Part shown: piece by piece, positions 20,189-28,728 of the stretch
Position numbering within the stretch: position 1 is the first letter of the stretch
Layout of the letters: the number at the start of each line of letters is the position of its first letter
Origin: DASYLJ01 sp964432595
GTDB taxonomy: Bacteria > Desulfobacterota > Binatia > DP-6
Direction of reading: 5' to 3'
Length of the DNA: 64,000 nucleotides
Assembly: GCA_964432595.1 (NCBI GenBank)
Contig: CAYSOF010000003.1
Coordinates: 186,001 to 250,000 of the forward strand
Made by a program: the position numbers and the translations under genes
The notes under the pieces: model-generated
The model's database searches: none
Told to the model about the DNA's origin: nothing
What the model saw: only the letters and a program-made list of their open reading frames with translations

Positions 20189-20358
20189 GGCTTGATCCCT
20201 CGATGGCGCAGTCGGCGCCTGCGGTGACGGCGAATGGCTGCCGCGGCCTCTACGCCCCGCTCGTCCCGGCGTAGCCAGCGCAGCACCCGCGCCCACCATG
20301 GGCGTCGCAGGCGATGCGCCGGCAACACGAGCACGTTCGAGGCAGACGAACCGGTCAC
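20185..20358 (-). CDS. Small Arg-rich protein translationally coupled to glnB
   Basis: A 57-residue frame from a GTG at 20358. On the minus strand AGGAGG (20370-20365) precedes it with a 6-nt spacer, the best ribosome-binding site seen in this region. Its TGA overlaps the glnB ATG as ATGA. The peptide begins (M)TGSSASNVLVLPAHRL, has a Trp/Arg-rich middle (PWWARVLRWLRR) that could form an amphipathic helix, and a very basic end (IRRHRRRRLRHRG). No known family comes to mind. It may be a leader controlling glnB translation, or a small membrane- or nucleic-acid-binding partner of PII. Confidence 0.6.
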   Translation of the reverse strand: MTGSSASNVLVLPAHRLRRPWWARVLRWLRRDERGVEAAAAIRRHRRRRLRHRGIKP

Positions 20359-20522
20359 GGATTTCCTCCTGCGGCTTAAGGCAATCGACGTGCCACCGAT
20401 CGAGCCGCGTCCTGCCTGGACATTCCCGCCGAGGCCGCCCAAATCGCATGCATCGGTCCTCGGCAGCCCGCTCAAAAAGGCAGCACTCGGCCTGGGCGTC
20501 GTGATCGTGCTAAGCCCGCGGC

Positions 20523-21362
20523 ATGCCGTTTCCGCGCCAGATTCCCGGCATCCCGCTCCAGTCCGAGATCCACGAGCTGTCCATGGACGTGGTCTATGAC
20601 GAGGTCGGCGGCGTCCCGCTGCGCTACGACCACTACCGGCCCGTGCGCGCGGCGGCACCCGCGCCCGCCGTCGTCTTCGTCCACGGCGGCGGGTGGACGC
20701 ACGGCGATCCGAGCCAGGCGTGCGGCAACGCGCTGCACTTCGCGCGGCGCGGGATCGCGACCATTGCGATCTCCTACCGCCTGGCGCCCGGTCATCGCTT
20801 CCCCGACCCGCTCGACGACGTCCGCCGCGGCCTGCGCCACGTGCGTGCGAACGCCGCGGCGCTCGGCGTCGACCCGGAGCGGCTGGCGCTGCTCGGCTTC
20901 TCGGCCGGCGCGCACCTGGCGATGCTCGCGCATCTCGCCGGCGGGCTGCCGGCCCTGCAGCCCGCGCTGCCGGAACCGCTGCAGGACGTCTCCGAGCAGG
21001 TGCGTGCGGTGATCGCGCACTACGGTCCCTACGACCTCGGCCGCCGGAAATCGGAGATGGTCGACTCGCTGATCGGTCCGCGCGGCGACGACCCGGACTG
21101 GATCCGTCTGGCGTCGCCGCTCCACCACGCGGAGCACGCGACCGCGCCGATCCTGCTCATCCACGGCACCGCCGATCGGCTGGTGTCGTGGAAGGAGTCG
21201 AACCGGCTGCACGACGCGCTCACGGCGGCCGGCAAGCCGAGCGAGCTGCTGCTGCTCGACGGTGCGCCGCACGCGTTCCAGGTCGACTGGCGCGGCGACG
21301 CCAACCGCCGCGCGAACCAGGCGATGGACGCCTTCCTCGACCGCCACCTGCTGGGAGATTGA
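20523..21362 (+). CDS. Alpha/beta-hydrolase esterase (HSL/BD-FAE type)
   Basis: The 279-residue protein has the oxyanion-hole motif HGGGW at 54-58, nucleophile elbow GFSAG at 125-129 (S127), candidate acid D218 in HGTADRL and H250 in GAPHAF. This is the hormone-sensitive-lipase/carboxylesterase pattern. There is no signal peptide, so it should act in the cytoplasm on small esters or lactones. The next gene starts 2 nt after its stop, so it forms an operon with the aminotransferase. Substrate unknown. Confidence 0.9.
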   Translation: MPFPRQIPGIPLQSEIHELSMDVVYDEVGGVPLRYDHYRPVRAAAPAPAVVFVHGGGWTHGDPSQACGNALHFARRGIATIAISYRLAPGHRFPDPLDDVRRGLRHVRANAAALGVDPERLALLGFSAGAHLAMLAHLAGGLPALQPALPEPLQDVSEQVRAVIAHYGPYDLGRRKSEMVDSLIGPRGDDPDWIRLASPLHHAEHATAPILLIHGTADRLVSWKESNRLHDALTAAGKPSELLLLDGAPHAFQVDWRGDANRRANQAMDAFLDRHLLGD

Positions 21363-21364
21363 CG

Positions 21365-22600
21365 ATGGAGCCGGGACGCTATCGACAGAGCGAGGCCCTC
21401 TTCGAGCGCGCGCTGCGCGTCGTGCCGCACGGCATCTACGGCCACCAGTCGCCGCGCATGCTGGTGCCGGGCGCGTACCCCTACTTCTTCCAGCGCTCCA
21501 AGGGTGCACGCGTGTGGGACGTCGACGGCAACGAGTACATCGACCTCATGTGCTCCTACGGCCCCATCGTGCTCGGCCACAACCATCCGAAGGTCGACGA
21601 GGCGGCGCGAAAGCAAGCGGCCGACGGCAGCTGCTTCAACGGACCGAGCGCGCGCTGGGTCGAGCTGGCGGAGCGGCTCGTCGCGCTGACGCCGTGGGCG
21701 CACTGGGCGGTCTTCGCGAAGAACGGCTCCGACGTCGTCACCTGGGCGACGCAGGTCGCGCGCGAGGCGACGGGACGAAAGCGCATCCTCGCCGCGGAAG
21801 GCGCGTACCACGGCACGCACGCGTGGTGCAGCCCGATGCCGGGCGGCCTCACGGCCGAGGACCGGGTCAACGTCGTGCGCTATCGCTTCAACGATCTCGC
21901 GAGCGTCGACGCCGCGCTCGACGCGCACCACGACGACGTCGCCGCGATCGTCGTGAGCCCGTTCCGTCACGACGCGTTCCACGACCAGGAGATGGCCGTG
22001 CCAGGATTCTTCTCCGGCCTGCGCGCGCGCTGCGACCGCATCGGCGCGGCGCTGATCCTCGACGACGTCCGCGCCGGCTTCCGTCTCGACCTCCGCGGCT
22101 CGGGCGAGGCCGTCGGCGTGACGCCCGATCTGACGTGCTACTGCAAGGCGCTGGGCAACGGCTATCCGATCGCCGCGGCGCTCGGCACCGACGCGCTCCG
22201 TCGCGCCGCCGAGCGCGTGTTCTTCACCGGCTCGTACTGGTTCAGCGCGGTCGAGATGGCGGCGGCGCTCGCGTGCCTGGACGAGCTCGAGGCCAGCGAC
22301 GCGATCGGCCGCATGTCGAAGCAGGGCACGCGGCTACGCGACGGGATGGAGCGCCAAGCGGCGGCCCACGGGCTGGCGGTGTCCTACACCGGGCCACCGG
22401 CGATCCCGTTCATGAGCTTCACGGCCGATCAGGGCTCGTTCGAGCGCAGTCGGACGTTCGCGGCGGCGTGCGCGGCGCGCGGCGTCTACCTGCATCCGCA
22501 CCACAACTGGTTCCTGAACGCGGCGCTCGACGATGCGGACGTCGCGCGGGTCCTCGACGTGACCGACGCGGCGTTCGGCGTGGTCGCTCAGGCCAAGTGA
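21365..22600 (+). CDS. Class III PLP-dependent aminotransferase/aminomutase
   Basis: 411 residues from the ATG at 21365. The architecture matches glutamate-1-semialdehyde aminomutase-like class III enzymes: VWDVDGNEYIDL near 50-61, KNGSDVVTWA near 119-128 for phosphate binding, D233 (ILDDVRAGF) for the pyridine nitrogen, and K261 (CYCKALGNGYP) as the Schiff-base lysine. Coupling to an esterase suggests breakdown or synthesis of an amino ester or lactone rather than haem. Haem-type HemL is unlikely because the gene context is catabolic and the motif spacing differs. Its last 13 bases overlap the 3-prime end of the convergent pirin gene. Confidence 0.88.
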   Translation: MEPGRYRQSEALFERALRVVPHGIYGHQSPRMLVPGAYPYFFQRSKGARVWDVDGNEYIDLMCSYGPIVLGHNHPKVDEAARKQAADGSCFNGPSARWVELAERLVALTPWAHWAVFAKNGSDVVTWATQVAREATGRKRILAAEGAYHGTHAWCSPMPGGLTAEDRVNVVRYRFNDLASVDAALDAHHDDVAAIVVSPFRHDAFHDQEMAVPGFFSGLRARCDRIGAALILDDVRAGFRLDLRGSGEAVGVTPDLTCYCKALGNGYPIAAALGTDALRRAAERVFFTGSYWFSAVEMAAALACLDELEASDAIGRMSKQGTRLRDGMERQAAAHGLAVSYTGPPAIPFMSFTADQGSFERSRTFAAACAARGVYLHPHHNWFLNAALDDADVARVLDVTDAAFGVVAQAK

Positions 22601-23442
22601 CCCATGCGGCCGTCCTGGTAGTCGAGCATCGCCTGTCGAATCTCGCCGACGGTGTTCATCACGAACGGCCCCTGCCCGACGATCGGCTCGTCGATCGGCG
22701 TGCCCGACAACAGAAGCGCCGTCGTCTCCTCGTCGGCGTCGACAACGATCTCGGTGCCGACGCGCTCGAGCAGCGCGACCTCTCCGTCACGGACCATCTG
22801 CCCACCGACGCGCACGCTGCCGCGCAGCACGACGAGCGCGGTCGTGTCGCCGTCGCGCACCGTGAGCCGGATGCGACGGCCCGCCGTGAAGCGCAGGTCC
22901 CAGACGTCGATCGGCGTGAACGTCTGCGCCGGGCCGCGTACACCGCCGAGCGTCCCGGCGATCACGCGCGCGGTGGCGCCGTCGAGCTCGACCGTCGGGA
23001 TCGAGGCGCTGGCGATGCTCTGGTAGCGCGGCGCCGCCTTCTTGTCCTCGCGCGGCAGGTTGACCCAGAGCTGCACCATCTCGAAGAGCCCGCCGTGGCG
23101 CGCGAACTCGCGGCCATGGAACTCCTCGTGGACCAGCCCGGAGGCCGCCGTCATCCACTGGACGTCGCCGGGGCCGATGCGGCCGCCGCCGCCCGACGAG
23201 TCCCGATGCTCGACCTCGCCGTGGTAGACGATCGTCACCGTCTCGAAGCCCCGATGCGGGTGCTCGCCCACGCCGCGCCGCGCGCCCGTGGGCTGGAACT
23301 CGGCGGGACCGGCGTAGTCCAGGAGGAGGAAGGGGCTCAGCGCCGCGCCGCCCTGCGAGTACGCGAACAGCGTGCGAACGGGGAACCCGTCGCCGACCCA
23401 GTGCCGATCGGCGGTCCGGAGCACGGATTGGACCTGCTTCAT
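22588..23442 (-). CDS. Pirin family bicupin
   Basis: 284 residues, usual for pirins. The metal ligands of the N-terminal cupin are all present: H61 and H63 in EHPHRGFETV, H105 and E107 in GLVHEEFHG. The C-terminal cupin runs through GDTTALVVLRGSV. Bacterial pirins bind Fe and some have quercetinase activity, while others modulate enzymes or stress responses. Tail-to-tail with the aminotransferase (13-bp overlap). Confidence 0.93.
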   Translation of the reverse strand: MKQVQSVLRTADRHWVGDGFPVRTLFAYSQGGAALSPFLLLDYAGPAEFQPTGARRGVGEHPHRGFETVTIVYHGEVEHRDSSGGGGRIGPGDVQWMTAASGLVHEEFHGREFARHGGLFEMVQLWVNLPREDKKAAPRYQSIASASIPTVELDGATARVIAGTLGGVRGPAQTFTPIDVWDLRFTAGRRIRLTVRDGDTTALVVLRGSVRVGGQMVRDGEVALLERVGTEIVVDADEETTALLLSGTPIDEPIVGQGPFVMNTVGEIRQAMLDYQDGRMGHLA

Positions 23443-23506
23443 GGGGCGGGTACGTAACCACTCGGTGGCGCTCCTCCAAGCCCGATGGTAGGGACCGCGG
23501 TCGGAG

Positions 23507-25288
23507 ATGTACGAGCGCTTTTTCGGACTCGTCGACGCCCCGTTCCGGCTGACGCCGGATCCGCGCTACCTGTACCTCAGCGCGAAGCACGCCGACGCCC
23601 TCGCCCACCTGCGGCTCGGTCTCTCCGAATCGAGCGGGTTCGTCTGCATCACCGGCGACGTCGGCACGGGCAAGACGACGGTCCTCCGCCACTTCCTCAC
23701 CGAGCTCGCCCCCGAGGTGAGCAGCGCGTACGTCATCAACCCCACGCTGACCGCGCTCGAGCTGCTGCAGACGGTCAACGCCGAGCTCGGGCTGCCGTCG
23801 ACCAGCACGAGCCGCAAGACGCTGGTCGACGATCTCAACCGCCATCTCCTCGCCGAGCGGCAGAAGGGCCGCTGCGCGGTCGTCGTCGTCGACGAGGCGC
23901 AGGCGCTCGCGATGGACGTGCTCGAGCAGCTTCGCCTCCTCTCCAACCTCGAGACGACGACCGAGAAGCTCCTCCGCGTGATCCTGGTCGGCCAGCCACA
24001 GCTGCGCGACGTGCTCGCGCATCCCGAGCTGGCGCAGCTGAACCAGCGCATCACGCTGCGCTGGCACATCGGCCCGCTCGATCGCGAGGAGACGACGGCC
24101 TACATCCGCCACCGCGTCACGGTCGCGAGCCGCGGGCAGCTGACGAGCCTCTTCTCGCCGGCGGCGCTGCGCTACATCCACCGTCGATCGGGCGGCGTGC
24201 CGCGGCTCATCAACATGCTCGCGCACCGCGCGATGCTCGCGGCGTTCGCGGCGGAGGACCGCACCGTGCGGCTGCGCGCCGCGCGCAAGGCCTATCGCGA
24301 GGTGACGACGCTGCCGCTGCCGGCGCGCGCGCGCAGCACGCGGCGACGCGCGGTGCTCGCGGGCGGCGCCGTCGCGGCGGCGGCGCTGGTCGCGCTCGGC
24401 GTGACGCGCGTCGTGTCGACGCCGCACGGAGAGCCCGCCGGCGAGCCTGTCGCGGCCGCGCCCGCGGAGACGCAGCTCGCGAGCGTCCCCGCGCCGCCCG
24501 AGACCGTGCCTGCACCCGAGGTCGTTCCGGCGACGACGCTGCCCGAGCCGCTGGCCGAGACGCCGCCGCCGGCGGAACCGGTGGTCGCCGCCGTCGAGCC
24601 GCCGCCTCCGCCGCCCCCCGATCCCACGCCCGCGCTCGAAGCCCGCCTCGCGGCGCTGGCCCCCGAGGAGAGCGCGCGCGGCGCCGTCGCGGCGGTGCTC
24701 GCGGCCTGGCAGCTCGACGCGCTCGCCGCGAACGAGGCGGCCACCCCCGACGACTTCGCGGCGCTCGCCGAGAAGCGCGGGCTCGAGCACATGGCGCTCG
24801 CCGGCAACGCCGCGATGCTGCGCCTGGTCGACGTGCCCGCCGTCCTCGAGCTGCAGCTGCCCGGCGTCACGGGCCCGCGCTACGCCGCGTTGGTCGGTCT
24901 GCGCGACGGCGCGCCGGTGCTGATCGCCGGCGACGGCGAGCCCGTCGCGGTCAGCCCGAGCATCTTCGAGCGCGCGTGGTACGGGCAGGCGCACGTCTTC
25001 TGGCGCGACTTCGAGAACCTCGGCCCAGCGGTGCTCGACGGCTCGTCGCGCGGCGACCGCGTCGAGCGCCTGCAGGCGCTGCTGCAGCGCACGGGCGCGT
25101 ACCATGGACCCGAGACGGGCGTCTTCGACACCGCGACCGAGGCCGCGGTGATGGCGTTCCAGCGCTCGCGTTACGTCGCGGCCGACGGGCTCGTCGGCCG
25201 GCTGACGCGCGTGGTCCTGTACGCGGCCGCCGGCGGCTATCCGCGTCCCACGCTGAGCGCGCCGCCGTCCGGAGACCAGACGTCGTGA
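23507..25288 (+). CDS. gspA: GspA/ExeA-type secretion ATPase with peptidoglycan-binding domain
   Basis: 593 residues. The AAA ATPase (1-270) has the Walker A GDVGTGKT at 50-57 and Walker B VVVVDEAQ with D129/E130; the opening MYERFFGLVDAPFRLTPDPRY is the ExeA signature. A single transmembrane helix at ~281-303 is followed by a Pro/Ala-rich periplasmic spacer and a C-terminal PG_binding_1 domain at ~515-575. In Aeromonas, GspA with GspB inserts the type II secretin through peptidoglycan. The gspB start overlaps its stop as GTGA. Other T2SS genes are not in this window. Confidence 0.93.
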   Translation: MYERFFGLVDAPFRLTPDPRYLYLSAKHADALAHLRLGLSESSGFVCITGDVGTGKTTVLRHFLTELAPEVSSAYVINPTLTALELLQTVNAELGLPSTSTSRKTLVDDLNRHLLAERQKGRCAVVVVDEAQALAMDVLEQLRLLSNLETTTEKLLRVILVGQPQLRDVLAHPELAQLNQRITLRWHIGPLDREETTAYIRHRVTVASRGQLTSLFSPAALRYIHRRSGGVPRLINMLAHRAMLAAFAAEDRTVRLRAARKAYREVTTLPLPARARSTRRRAVLAGGAVAAAALVALGVTRVVSTPHGEPAGEPVAAAPAETQLASVPAPPETVPAPEVVPATTLPEPLAETPPPAEPVVAAVEPPPPPPPDPTPALEARLAALAPEESARGAVAAVLAAWQLDALAANEAATPDDFAALAEKRGLEHMALAGNAAMLRLVDVPAVLELQLPGVTGPRYAALVGLRDGAPVLIAGDGEPVAVSPSIFERAWYGQAHVFWRDFENLGPAVLDGSSRGDRVERLQALLQRTGAYHGPETGVFDTATEAAVMAFQRSRYVAADGLVGRLTRVVLYAAAGGYPRPTLSAPPSGDQTS

Positions 25289-26025
25289 GCTCGATCCTCG
25301 ACGCGCTCGCCAAGCTCGAGGCGAGCCGCCAGCCGACCGGTCTCGTCGATCCGAACCGCACGCCGTTGCCGTCGCGCCGGCGGCCGACCGCGATGCTGCT
25401 CGTGATCGGCGCGTTCGTCGCGGGTGCAGGCGTGGCCGCAGTGGCGCTGTGGCGCCGGCCGGCGGAGACGCCGGCCGCGGTGCCCGCGATCGCACCGGCG
25501 CCACCTCCGCCCGCTGCGCCGACGGTCGTCGCGGAGGCGCCGCCGCCCGCGGCCGTACCGGCCGAGAAGGCGCCCGAGCCGGTCGCCGTCGCCAAGGCCG
25601 CTCCGAACGACGGGCTGCGCGCGGCGCCGCCGGTGGCGGCGCCGGTCGGCCAGGACGTGCCGTGGGGCCGTCCCGTCGTTCCGCCGCCGCCGCCCGAGCC
25701 GGTCGTCGCCGAGCCGCCGCCGTCCTCCGGCAGGCTCGCCGTCGCGCTCGCGCCGCGCGCGGAGCCAATGCCGCTCGCCGCGGTAGCCGCCGAGCCGCCG
25801 CCCGCGGCGCGGCCGCCGGCCGGTGCGCCGAACATCCGCCTGAGCTTCCTGCTCTACTCGACGCATCCCGAGCGGCGCAGCGTCGCGCTCACGATCGACG
25901 GGGGCGGCCTCACGACGCTGCACGAGGGCGACGACCACGAAGGCGTCGAGGTGGTGCGGATCTACCCCGACCACGTCGACCTGCGCTGGCAGGGCGAGTC
26001 GTTCTCGGTCGAAGCCCGCAACTGA
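25285..26025 (+). CDS. gspB: General secretion pathway protein B
   Basis: 246 residues from the GTG at 25285. It opens with SSILDALAKLEASRQ, the cytoplasmic tail typical of GspB, then one transmembrane helix (~36-57), a Pro/Ala-rich periplasmic spacer (~60-180), and a C-terminal T2SSB domain including IRLSFLLYSTHPERRSV and GDDHEGVEVVRIYPDHVDLRW. It is the obligate partner of GspA in guiding secretin assembly. Coupled to gspA by a 4-nt overlap. Confidence 0.92.
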   Translation: MSSILDALAKLEASRQPTGLVDPNRTPLPSRRRPTAMLLVIGAFVAGAGVAAVALWRRPAETPAAVPAIAPAPPPPAAPTVVAEAPPPAAVPAEKAPEPVAVAKAAPNDGLRAAPPVAAPVGQDVPWGRPVVPPPPPEPVVAEPPPSSGRLAVALAPRAEPMPLAAVAAEPPPAARPPAGAPNIRLSFLLYSTHPERRSVALTIDGGGLTTLHEGDDHEGVEVVRIYPDHVDLRWQGESFSVEARN

Positions 26026-26103
26026 ACGTCGTTCGGTCCGCGTCCGACCGCGCATCGTAGGACCGGGGCACGGCCCCACCAGCGGACGTCACGTCGTTCG
26101 GTC
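26026..26103 (+). repeat. 13-bp direct repeats with small hairpin between gspB and the next gene
   Basis: ACGTCGTTCGGTC occurs at 26026-26038 and again at 26091-26103, 65 bp apart. Between them GGGGC-acg-GCCCC (26065-26077) can form a 5-bp hairpin, possibly the end of the gspAB transcript. The second copy lies just upstream of the secreted-protein gene, so a regulatory role is possible. Confidence 0.45.
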
Positions 26104-26126
26104 GAAGCTCACGCCTCTGTGGTGTG

Positions 26127-27590
26127 ATGGGACGTCTCGCCGCATTCCTCGCCGTGCTCACCCTGTGCTCAGTTCCAGACGCCGGAGCCGTGGTGATCTA
26201 CAAAGCGCAGGGCGGCTGGCACTTCGGCATCAGCGAGGGCTTCGACACCAACGAGAACATCTTCCCCCAGACGCTGAGCTTCGGCGACTTCTCCCACGGC
26301 GGCGCGCTCTGCCCGGCGCCCGGGACGCCGAATTTTCTCTGCGCCCACGTGTCCGCCAAGGCGAACGTCGAGGGCGGGCGGCTCACGCTGCACGCCGAGT
26401 CCCGGCTGAAGCGCACCAACGCCAACGGCATCACGTCCGTCGAGCTCGTCTACGCCATCGCCCAGGTCTTCATGGGCGAGATGGGAACGTCCGCAGCGGT
26501 GCCGATCGCCAATGCGTACGTCAGCCTCGGCCTCAGCGGCTTCCGATCGCAGGCGATCTCGCACCCGTCGCTCGTGCCGCAGGCGATCGCGACCGTCAGC
26601 GTGAACGGGGTGCCCGCACAGTGCTTCGCGGAGTCGTGCCCACCGATCAAGCTGCCGGACTGGGACGGCAAGTACCTGACGCTCACGCTCCGCACCGACG
26701 CGCGCGTCGGCAACCCCCAGCCGGGCATCCTGACGGGATGGGACGCCGAGATGATCGCCGACTTCAGCGACACGCTCGAGCTGCTCGCGATCGCCTTGCA
26801 CGACGCCGACGACCAGCCGATTCCCGGCGCCGCCGTCTGGGTGGACGACGCCGACGGCAATCGCATCGACATCCCGACGTCCCCCGAGTCGACGACGACC
26901 TCGACGACGACCACGTCGACGACATCGACGAGCGTCACGACGAGCACCCTGCCGTCGGCGCTCGACGCGTTCCGCTGCTACACCGCGAAGACCGCCAGGG
27001 GCACGCCGAAGCCCCCGTCACGCACGGTACGGCTCGACGACCGGAACGCGGTGATCCAGTCGATCGCGTCGATCTGCAACCCCGCCGCCGAGAATGCGAA
27101 CGGCGTCGGCGATCCGACGGGGCACCTCGCCTGCTACGGCATCAAGGACGCGAAGAATCAGCCGAAGGTCCGCGCGCGCGACGTCTCCACGTCCGACGAC
27201 CTCGGGGACCTCTCGCTGCGTGTCTCCGGCGCATTCAGGCTCTGCGTGCCGTCGGCGCGCGCCACCGACCACTTCAGGTGCCATCGCGCCAAGGTCCGGA
27301 AGGGCGCGCCGGCGTTCGTCGCGCGCAGCGTGACGGTGACCGACCAGTTCGAGTCCAGGACGACGTCGGTCACGAAGCCGCTCGCCGTCTGCACGGCGGT
27401 GAACGTCGACGACGCAGGCGTCCTCCGTCCCGCGGACACGCTCATCTGCTACGCGACGAAGGACGTGAAAGGTCCGGCGGCCTTCGCGGGGCGACGCGTG
27501 ACGATCGCCAATCCACTCGGCGAGCAGACGCTCGACGTGAAGAAGCCCGCGATGCTCTGCGTGTCGGGGACGCTGAACCTGCCCGACTAG
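26127..27590 (+). CDS. Secreted protein with Thr/Ser linker and four Cys-bounded repeats
   Basis: 487 residues from the ATG at 26127 (a GTG three bases earlier is possible). A signal peptide ends near DAGA (~21). Residues ~22-250 form a beta-rich domain of unknown type. A short Thr/Ser linker (~252-275) leads to four ~45-residue repeats with the pattern C-Y/H-x-x-K ... G-x-P-x-F ... V-x-V-x-D ... V-x-K-P ... L-C, for example FRCHRAKVRKGAP and LICYATKDVKGPA. Such linker-plus-Cys-repeat proteins are recurrent in uncultured deltaproteobacterial genomes, as far as I recall, and have no known function. Its position right after gspAB makes it a plausible type II substrate. Its TAG shares CTAG with the convergent gene. 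Confidence 0.8.
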   Translation: MGRLAAFLAVLTLCSVPDAGAVVIYKAQGGWHFGISEGFDTNENIFPQTLSFGDFSHGGALCPAPGTPNFLCAHVSAKANVEGGRLTLHAESRLKRTNANGITSVELVYAIAQVFMGEMGTSAAVPIANAYVSLGLSGFRSQAISHPSLVPQAIATVSVNGVPAQCFAESCPPIKLPDWDGKYLTLTLRTDARVGNPQPGILTGWDAEMIADFSDTLELLAIALHDADDQPIPGAAVWVDDADGNRIDIPTSPESTTTSTTTTSTTSTSVTTSTLPSALDAFRCYTAKTARGTPKPPSRTVRLDDRNAVIQSIASICNPAAENANGVGDPTGHLACYGIKDAKNQPKVRARDVSTSDDLGDLSLRVSGAFRLCVPSARATDHFRCHRAKVRKGAPAFVARSVTVTDQFESRTTSVTKPLAVCTAVNVDDAGVLRPADTLICYATKDVKGPAAFAGRRVTIANPLGEQTLDVKKPAMLCVSGTLNLPD

Positions 27591-28027
27591 TTGCACGCGA
27601 CGGTGCAGGAAAAGAGCCCCGTCGTCGCGCAGTACTCGCGGCCCCGACGTTTGCCGGCGTCGGCGTAGTCCTCGTTCGCGACGGCCTTCTCCGCGCTCAG
27701 CGTGTCGAGGCAGGTCGCCTTGTCGGCGCCGGTCATCGTGCTGCAGGCGGCGGCTTGCAGGGAGCCGAACTTCGAGATGACGCCCCGCCAACACGCCACG
27801 GACGCGTCGACGGCGCCTTTGCACGCCGTGACCCACTTGGTGCACAGGACGTCGCAGTCGTCGTTCCCGACCGGATCGTCGACCACGCCGTTGTTCGTGG
27901 CCTCGACGGCGGCGGCGAGCGGCGTGCCGCCGCAGATGCCGAGCCCCCGATTCACGATGAACGGCAGCGCCGCTGCAGACGTCGCGCCGAGGAGCGTGAC
28001 GAGCGCAGCGATCGTGAGCCGCCTCAT
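27587..28027 (-). CDS. Small Cys-rich secreted protein
   Basis: 146 residues with a signal peptide ending SAAA (~20). Ten cysteines (32, 58, 62, 69, 79, 95, 106, 133, 141, 145) in ~115 mature residues point to a disulfide-stabilised helical fold. The pattern CDVLCTKWVTAC suggests helical CxxxC pairs. No family is recognised. Its ATG overlaps the TGA of the upstream Cys-rich gene, so they are co-translated, and its own TAG shares the CTAG tetranucleotide with the convergent gene's stop. Confidence 0.7.
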   Translation of the reverse strand: MRRLTIAALVTLLGATSAAALPFIVNRGLGICGGTPLAAAVEATNNGVVDDPVGNDDCDVLCTKWVTACKGAVDASVACWRGVISKFGSLQAAACSTMTGADKATCLDTLSAEKAVANEDYADAGKRRGREYCATTGLFSCTVACN

Positions 28028-28728
28028 GGCGCCCTCGTCGAGCACGGCGCGAAGCCGAGCGGCGCGACGCTCTCGAGGAACCCCGCTCGTTCGTCGCCGT
28101 CCGCCGGCAGGGCGCCGTCGATCAGCTTCGACAGCTGCACCGCCAGCAATTGGCAGTCGCTGGAGGTGAACGACGCGTCGCAGACGAGCGGCGTGCCGCT
28201 CAGCGCCAACGCGACGTCCTTGCCCTGCGCCCGCAGCCTGTCGAGCGCCGCGTCGCCCATGCCGACGAACGCGACCGCGTAGGCGAGGCTGCCGACCGAC
28301 GCGTCGGCTCCGGTCATCGTGCCCTTCACCGCGAGCCGCTTGCGCACCGCCGGTGTCGTCAACTGCCCCTTCAGCGAGAGCTTCACCAGGAGCTCGCCGC
28401 CGCGGACGATCTCCTTGCGCTTCAGCTGGAGCTTGAGCCCCGAGTACGCGTGCGTGACCGAGACGTCGCCGGCGGTGAGCCCGGTCGTCGGCGGCTCGTT
28501 GATGATGATGCATTCATCGGCCGTATAGCAGCAGATGAGCCGGGGCTCTGGTTCCGTGCCGTCACACTCCGGGCAGCACTCGAAGCAGAGGTCCCGCCAC
28601 CCGGGATCGCCGCAGTTGAGGATTCTGGGTTGAGGATCATCGTCGGCCGCCAGGCCCGGCCATGCGCCGGCGCACGCGAGCAGCACGATCAACACGACGA
28701 CGGACGACGGACGCGGACGTGAGGGCAT
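28024..28728 (-). CDS. Cys-rich secreted protein, first gene of a two-gene operon
   Basis: 234 residues. Signal peptide ~1-27 (LAA). Eight cysteines are packed at 39-73 (C39, 48, 51, 52, 55, 66, 67, 73), like a small knotted domain or metal cluster, followed by a ~150-residue beta/alpha domain with a few cysteines (LVCDAS, SDCQLL, APCST). No family is recognised. Directly upstream of its start lies a long hairpin (28729-28786) that includes the ribosome-binding site GGAGGAG. It is coupled to the 146-residue gene by ATGA. Confidence 0.7.
   Translation of the reverse strand: MPSRPRPSSVVVLIVLLACAGAWPGLAADDDPQPRILNCGDPGWRDLCFECCPECDGTEPEPRLICCYTADECIIINEPPTTGLTAGDVSVTHAYSGLKLQLKRKEIVRGGELLVKLSLKGQLTTPAVRKRLAVKGTMTGADASVGSLAYAVAFVGMGDAALDRLRAQGKDVALALSGTPLVCDASFTSSDCQLLAVQLSKLIDGALPADGDERAGFLESVAPLGFAPCSTRAP

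Noticed and set aside
21365..22600. Calling the aminotransferase HemL (haem biosynthesis)
   Set aside because: It has the class III signature, but operon context with an esterase and divergent motif details do not support haem synthesis specifically.
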